In this document: positions 61,601 through 64,000 of the stretch, piece by piece
Layout: each line of letters starts with the position of its first letter
Position numbering within the stretch: position 1 is the stretch's first letter
From: a virus
Virus record (IMG/VR): IMGVR_UViG_3300022752_000020
Location: 1 to 64,000 of that record
Length of the DNA stretch: 64,000 nucleotides
Reading direction: 5' to 3' (one strand)
Translations under genes and position numbers: made by a program
Notes under the pieces: generated by a model
Databases searched by the model: none
Seen by the model: the letters and a program-made list of their open reading frames with translations, nothing else
Told to the model about the DNA's origin: nothing

Positions 61601-64000
61601 TACGACATTTTTCAACATCATAGTTATTTGGTATTTGTACCACATTATTAGTAAATGTATTGATATTGTTTACATAATCAATAATATTGTCTTGATATAT
61701 AGACTTATTATTGTTTAGGGTACTGCTAATTTCCTGTAGCAATGGATCAACCCAAATTTGACCTGGAGCTGTTACACCTGGGATAGCATTATTTCTAGCA
61801 TCAATTAAATTTCTAACTAGTAAAATTAAATCTCTAGCTTCGTTACTAATTTCTGCACTTGCAATTGTAATATCAGCAAGAAGAATAGCTCTAACCTGTT
61901 CTGCTAGGAACTCATAAGCAGCCATTGTTGGCTTAACTTCTGCATCTTGTAGGCTATCAGTAACACCGTCACCTGTACCTTCATAATAAGCATAACCTGC
62001 ATTGAGAGTTTCCATGTTTCCGCCGTAGGTTAAATCATATGCTATAGCATCAATAATAAATCCTACATCTTCTTCACACTTGGTTACTCTTGTACCAGTA
62101 TATGTAAATGTGTACCAAATACTGTCAAGTGGTTGTCCTGCTGCGCTATCATTAATCTGTGTAGTAATCCATGCACTTACAGCAGCCTTCAAATTGGCTT
62201 TTTCATTGCGTAATTTAGTAGCAGCTAGAGCATATTTTGGATTACGTGTTCTGATACCAGCTGGTCTTGGTAATGCATATACACTACCACCAGGAATTGG
62301 CATAGCTGGGCTCTTTGGAACACTGCCACCACCAATAATACTACTGATTAATTCAAAACTCTGTGTTACACTTGCTATAGCAGCAGCATCGTCCAATAGC
62401 TCAACTAGTTTATCCTTGGCAAAATCAATACCACCTAGTGTTTCTTGTAGTTGATCTGTTAGAACCAAGCTACTTGCTGCGCGACGATATGATAGACCTG
62501 CCTTAACACTGTTATAATTTGTACCTAGTAATAGGTCATATAAAGCAGCGTCAATGATCAATCCAACGTCACGACTGCAACGACTTTGATCATAGGTCTT
62601 GTAGTTAGCTGTAATATAAGCAACCACTTCTTCCTTCAAGAATTCCTTATTAGCGATCAAGCTAGCAGCAGCGTTTACAGCATTTGGATTAAATGCAGCA
62701 CCTAATGGAGCTGTATTAACTATTGAGGGAGCTACTTCTACGCCCTTATCAATAATGTCAAACATTAGATCAAACAAGTTTGTAATACGTGCTATAGCAG
62801 CCTCATTCTTTACTAGAGGTGGCTTCTGGCTAACTGCAATTACCTGATCACGAATAAACTTGATAGCCTGTAGTTGTGGACCAATCTGTGTGCTTGTTAC
62901 AACTTGTGCAGCCTTCTGTAAGTATACGCTACCTGCTGTTACACTTTGGAAGTTACTGTTTAGTACCAAGTCATACATAGCAGCATCTATGATCAAGCCT
63001 ACGTCACGAGCACATTTTTCTGTGTTGTATTGTAGGATAAAGCTATCAATATAGTCTGCAATACGAGCCTGTAGTTCACGCTTCTGTTCTTGTACTGCAA
63101 TGCGTACATAGGCCAGTGTTTCGTCACCTGCTAGGAAGTTTGGTTCTTCTCTAACTGGTACTTGTTTTACACCACCTTTAACAACATTAATTACAATGTC
63201 AATTAATTGACTTAATTTCTGTGCTGTTTCTACGCTACCTGCTGTACCTCTGATCTGTTCTAGTTCTGACTGTACACTCTTAACAGTTACATTTTTAGCA
63301 ACGTCAGCTAAAATATAACCAAGATGATTGTAAGCACGGATTGTTGCTTCTTTTTCATCAGATTGCACACTGTCATTTACTGTTACACCTGAGTAGTAGG
63401 CTAGACCAGCTGTATAGCTTTCCATATTACCACCATAGGTTAGGTCGTAATACACAGCATCTAGAATAAAGTCAATATCTTCCTTACACTTAGTTCTATT
63501 GAATACAAATGGACTTGCGAAGCCTTCTCTGTTTTCACGCTTCTGTTGATCAATCCAAGCAATTAATTCTGCTTTGATGAACTCTCTATTTTCTTCAATT
63601 AGATCACGAGCAAGACGATAACCTTCATCTCTACTATTGTTTAAGCCGCCACCTGGTAATGGTAAGCTATATGGTTTCTGTGGTAGAGCTGCTAGTAGGG
63701 CTGCTTCATTTGCTGCCTGTGTAGCATCAATAATATAGTCCATCAATGTGCCAATTCTAGTATAGGCTACACTGTTGGCTACAATACCTGGAATACCGCC
63801 GCCACCTGCTGCATAACCAGCAGCATTTTCATAGGTCTCACCTAGTGTACGCATTCTTGTCTTCAAGAATTCAAACAATAGTTCAGTTGGTTTTGTCTGT
63901 GGATAGTTACTTAGGCTGGTACTACCTGTTGCTAGAGCAGCATTAGCCTGTTGTCTCCAATAGCTACGAGCAGCAGTAATTGTACGGAACTGTGTATTAA
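52623..64000 (-). CDS. Giant repeat adhesin/structural protein, more than 3,790 aa (5' end beyond window)
   Basis: The frame is open from 64000 to the stop at 52623. A TTG at 63878 is not a real start, because the upstream codons read NTQFRTITAARSYWRQQAN, another repeat unit. There are 19 complete copies and one partial copy of a repeat centred on [KT]C-x-RD-[VI]-x3-[IVL]-[DE]A-x2-[YW]D. The following half is either DLTYGGNMES..AG.AYY.G or DMMFNSNFRS..AGRSY.R, largely alternating. Beta-type inserts (FPTAGTISIGAEFFTYTGKG and similar) interrupt it near residues 840-1150 and 1240-1430. The C-terminus (FINFTSTDEKGDFRIGPDLT...SLLGVVTPYILALQS) is a fibre ending seen in marine T4-like phages. Probably a long fibre or whisker of the virion. 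Confidence 0.88.
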   Translation of the reverse strand, partial: NTQFRTITAARSYWRQQANAALATGSTSLSNYPQTKPTELLFEFLKTRMRTLGETYENAAGYAAGGGGIPGIVANSVAYTRIGTLMDYIIDATQAANEAALLAALPQKPYSLPLPGGGLNNSRDEGYRLARDLIEENREFIKAELIAWIDQQKRENREGFASPFVFNRTKCKEDIDFILDAVYYDLTYGGNMESYTAGLAYYSGVTVNDSVQSDEKEATIRAYNHLGYILADVAKNVTVKSVQSELEQIRGTAGSVETAQKLSQLIDIVINVVKGGVKQVPVREEPNFLAGDETLAYVRIAVQEQKRELQARIADYIDSFILQYNTEKCARDVGLIIDAAMYDLVLNSNFQSVTAGSVYLQKAAQVVTSTQIGPQLQAIKFIRDQVIAVSQKPPLVKNEAAIARITNLFDLMFDIIDKGVEVAPSIVNTAPLGAAFNPNAVNAAASLIANKEFLKEEVVAYITANYKTYDQSRCSRDVGLIIDAALYDLLLGTNYNSVKAGLSYRRAASSLVLTDQLQETLGGIDFAKDKLVELLDDAAAIASVTQSFELISSIIGGGSVPKSPAMPIPGGSVYALPRPAGIRTRNPKYALAATKLRNEKANLKAAVSAWITTQINDSAAGQPLDSIWYTFTYTGTRVTKCEEDVGFIIDAIAYDLTYGGNMETLNAGYAYYEGTGDGVTDSLQDAEVKPTMAAYEFLAEQVRAILLADITIASAEISNEARDLILLVRNLIDARNNAIPGVTAPGQIWVDPLLQEISSTLNNNKSIYQDNIIDYVNNINTFTNNVVQIPNNYDVEKCRRDVGLVLDAIRYDMMFGTSFRTISAGRSYRRSFANVVNSGAQAAANLKAFQELKERILGKKLSGVTVDSTVLNAGTTTLSTGILSGDTLAGAGTITVASTVGFPTAGTISIGAEFFTYTGKGATTFTGVTRATGGTVAEAHGANDIITFVQSATSSIVTINNTTGQITFPNPAVDIAPTDYITVTGTVTTGTASIDDDTVTAGAQFTAPQTFKVSAITKGANTTTLTLLKLSSTATNPVAVTTITGANNTTTGLIFTRTTGKFTCTDTTTTRAGLLRKDLPVRVAGTYQTGTATLEDFSNIATQPKTYYIIGTPTTTSFQLSETIDGAPIRVTPGTTAGLTFEVRPSLDVLDEVITQGLLDTQTLDAKVAADALRPGVEYKIVTEGADVQTAGSFVVGGKYKVVLLGITDFNGAAGTTGITYAAGNEFTAADIGSGTGTARYITDYTKLGALSNSANQVFVATGTPSTTTGGSGQVKTIAIRERAERLFDIFLAILQGDAGNATLTSLGFNLDTGLDTPAKDGYVTTTLGAINNAVVGTITTVNNGTANFLSAGSIVIGDETISYTNKTSNTFTGCTRAVGAATTTLNGAIDASVTAITVASTTGFPNKGFLVIGTEQITYTGKTATTFVGLTRGSGTTTAASAINGATVRQGFSHASGAVVKNSTASFYIHPTPVLDVNDFDVQADYDAAVADQTSRITARNKINQARLTLERDLIQWIDDQVTNKNGNFDTTFETYWTQNSNANKAKCRQDIKFILDAITYDLTYGGNQETIVAGKAYYDGEALGTEKLGTADAYAYFKNLITTAAAGGAVATATTLVDQIISFIDPKIEDPIKVEADTSWVDSELYVFSDKLKSEAATVAKATTDYVNANFPVLAGNYNIEKCQRDVQLVVEAVRWDMMFNSNFRTIVAARSYYRSQVLTGTFTNGSNGSGSQKPATIAAFGVVKVALDEIVKSDDLAKDRVAALMDLVLNILNTGTGAIPQISTPYGATPNAVDIGYLNATNVVKANFEYLIEEAYRFVQANSPPAGYNVAKCKRDVGLILDAVLYDLTYGGSLETVTAAIAYYEANSPDAAVPDSLPLAQLTATKNAFSRIATVIEQVILNTDVNESASHSIAQIRSLNAGSAEAAAQAKALVNIVRDYLDSTITNKPTATKPSTSWVDNNLALFASTMLDRKTSLGLQVTDYIDATFQGFSYDKTKCQRDVGYVVDAVRYDMMFGNVFRSWTAGRAYLRSQVVTGNFTTLQQKEATLASFRFLKSLLLAVTGNNQTASNRVRAAMNVVIDVLEYGVTVSGTMDYGTDTYARNAYNPTWQAAVATIAAKKDSLLASMKTWLGTQTTSFLGYNEATCLRDVGYLIDAIRFDLTYGGNMESWVAGQSYYSGAVLGPTGTAPNEVGTTAHINLTKTAFTQLGTYIKAELSSAGNGTAVKTAVDALIDTVNQLITSAADTSVKEVVADASWAEVPLQEISVAMRLQTNTIKTDVGAYVDTNFPGLMTSTQKDKCVRDAGLLIDAVRWDMLLNSNFRSVTAGRSYWRNAVMLNADALATQQQKSATIAAFTYLKDRLQSISATNSIAYERVTANMDIILEIIQNGLNDQATPAINWPSATTTNAQKAAKALINNKTFLQKEISAYINATYNQYQYNEASCYRDVGFITEAVGYDMVQGGNYMTVRAAQGYLRANAVKVFDAEQKHITLLAMKYLKQLLGNYVGNNATASTEVKNRIETITKVLYGSSLVGGVPTAAASGEYAVPALNYGTAPTPAKWTATTLAGANGSTGTVIDTIINDVIAWIGANNPPSAYTVAKCRRDLQYILEGLRYDLTHGGNWATVINARSYYVGTANQLGPDSDETTATLAAYNYLKTQIDLLANIGGTVNGVTAATRVGQLIEIIRATITGGLSALPAIEYPELLGSDTAKEVSRNVLLSNKKNAQDKVIRWVNNRAYFVYDVLKCERDLGYILEAIYGDVATGSNFLSKTAGEAYLRNLASNAIAKTPRQKWAHIAALEYAKAALGDLVSTNADAGARIRSRLQVVIDILNEESNANVTVDLAAASTGRAAAEKTQIDTLALTASKDKISDALSEYMQDQFNSTYQALTAAGKLDECQRDIKLIVDAIVHDLYHGGNTATRVAARAYITGNALTLGNVTGEKATMLAVLAALKVVLASGTGGAPFTTGGNSISGGNTIATGYLTQGTLSADANTLIDIIIAVVTAESFSSMTALDLPDGYGTYAPAALILANAAELNQWKVFEYMNSRPYLDYTGNAGDATTIVGKCERDVDIIVDSVALDVANNTNYRSVTAGLSYLRSYSKVVTAEQKSATIGALYFIKKVFSTALSGDATALARARARMNEIIDIVNRGAVAAPALSITANAATTVITNNYDFVKAEVRAFIDRNYPELDYNKAKCERDVALILDALRYDIAYGGNNATTEAGLAYWEGNSLTLGTHATDIDDPDITGGENEKEATLAAYAQLKTVVQALLNNGAYTVLQSITSRVAGAGDNTKSTQAGNAIDRIIDIIDSADLTAALTAAAASSIAAPANPTTGGNATLLGLKTDADSGTAGNQSLKSLVSIEIKKAFMDTNGDGTGTKIQFFVYRQAKCEEDVGFVVEGLAFDALHGGNKESREVALQYAYKGGLVIPLATKAPTIGGFKRLEAILEDVLDGTMNNGTTGLAKTAGNNQTPVTTTVVSDATTISNVVTKAGYVNQALKGQTLPALVEPDVIANKTVDPEYLIIRAVARDAIPRIAAETITFINETYAGFGYLQDTCKRDVGLTIDAVAYDLIYGGNSRTKFAAEQYFSGGRFQIPADSKSATVACFVYLGALAAKVVRNEPIVTFQNYVDQDKSNTAATSSEVTNLGILFDAFTDILTNGYISVIQLDATFTSAVNDNTYATFHQVSTITTTGHTLEWVGTGIDVDSALPYNGGVPKPQNQLVSDKGGFINFTSTDEKGDFRIGPDLTIKRDSGSIIGRAFNKSLLGVVTPYILALQS
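52900..64000 (-). repeat. KCxRDVGxxxDAxxYD protein repeat array
   Basis: Roughly 20 units recognisable by a single conserved Cys followed by RD (for example KCRRDVGLVLDAIRYDMMFG, KCERDVALILDALRYDIAYG, KCEEDVGFVVEGLAFDALHG). Unit sequences are diverged at the DNA level, unlike the collagen modules, so the array is old. Confidence 0.85.

Noticed and set aside
52623-63878. TTG at 63878 as the start of the KCxRDV giant
   Set aside because: The upstream codons to 64000 continue the repeat pattern in the same frame, so the start lies outside the window.

Overview
This window is part of the genome of a T4-like contractile-tailed phage (myovirus), AT-rich and almost free of intergenic DNA. It carries recognisable T4 core genes: a RecA-type UvsX, the ssDNA-binding protein gp32, terminase subunits gp17 and gp16, a gp4-type head-completion nuclease, a gp54-like baseplate tube initiator, tail tube gp19, tail sheath gp18, dNMP kinase gp1 and neck protein gp13. 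A gp15-like tail completion protein and a probable gp14 follow on the other strand. The protein style (UvsX followed by a small acidic protein and a UvsY-like protein; fibre modules such as TLTNKT and DRGIEFRW; the KCxRDV repeats) resembles marine and freshwater relatives such as cyanophages and pelagiphages. No photosynthesis or other host-diagnostic gene is present, so I do not name a host.

Layout. 1-4742 (minus): unknown genes, a small structural protein, a UvsY-like protein, an acidic protein, UvsX and gp32. 4868-18273 (minus): packaging and tail block (an 866-aa unknown, gp17, two unknowns, gp16, gp4-like, an unknown, gp54-like, gp19, a 1132-aa gp18, dNMP kinase, gp13). 18315-21896 (plus, the only plus-strand island): gp14-like, a decayed GIY-YIG homing endonuclease, gp15-like with a damaged start, and a Nudix hydrolase. 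21893-24667 (minus): a three-gene sugar/methyl-transfer cassette (DUF4422, TPR-FkbM methyltransferase, GT2) behind a consensus host-type promoter. 24720-64000 (minus): nearly 40 kb of fibre and adhesin genes.

The adhesin region is the striking part. One reading frame of 6481 codons (27845-47290) encodes a collagen-like protein with roughly 1,100 Gly-Val/Ile-Gln triplets, interrupted by about 24 copies of an aromatic carbohydrate-binding-like module and 7 copies of a second globular module. If the triplets form a collagen triple helix, the helical part alone would be near 1 micrometre long. A second giant gene (52623 to beyond 64000, more than 3,790 codons) is built from 19 complete and one partial copy of a roughly 150-300-residue-spaced KCxRDVGxxxDAxxYD repeat. 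The giant genes and two neighbouring fibre genes share small inserted modules, which suggests domain shuffling among virion adhesins. The sugar cassette next to the collagen-like gene could modify these fibres or the host surface; that link is inference.

Regulation. GATAAATA/TATAAATA-like late-promoter motifs precede many structural genes, some within 2-5 nt of the start codon. One pair is back-to-back between gp13 and gp14. Sigma70-like promoters precede the sugar cassette and dNMP kinase. Terminator-like hairpins lie after the 866-aa gene, gp19 and the 326-aa fibre gene. No tRNA, CRISPR array or insertion sequence was found.
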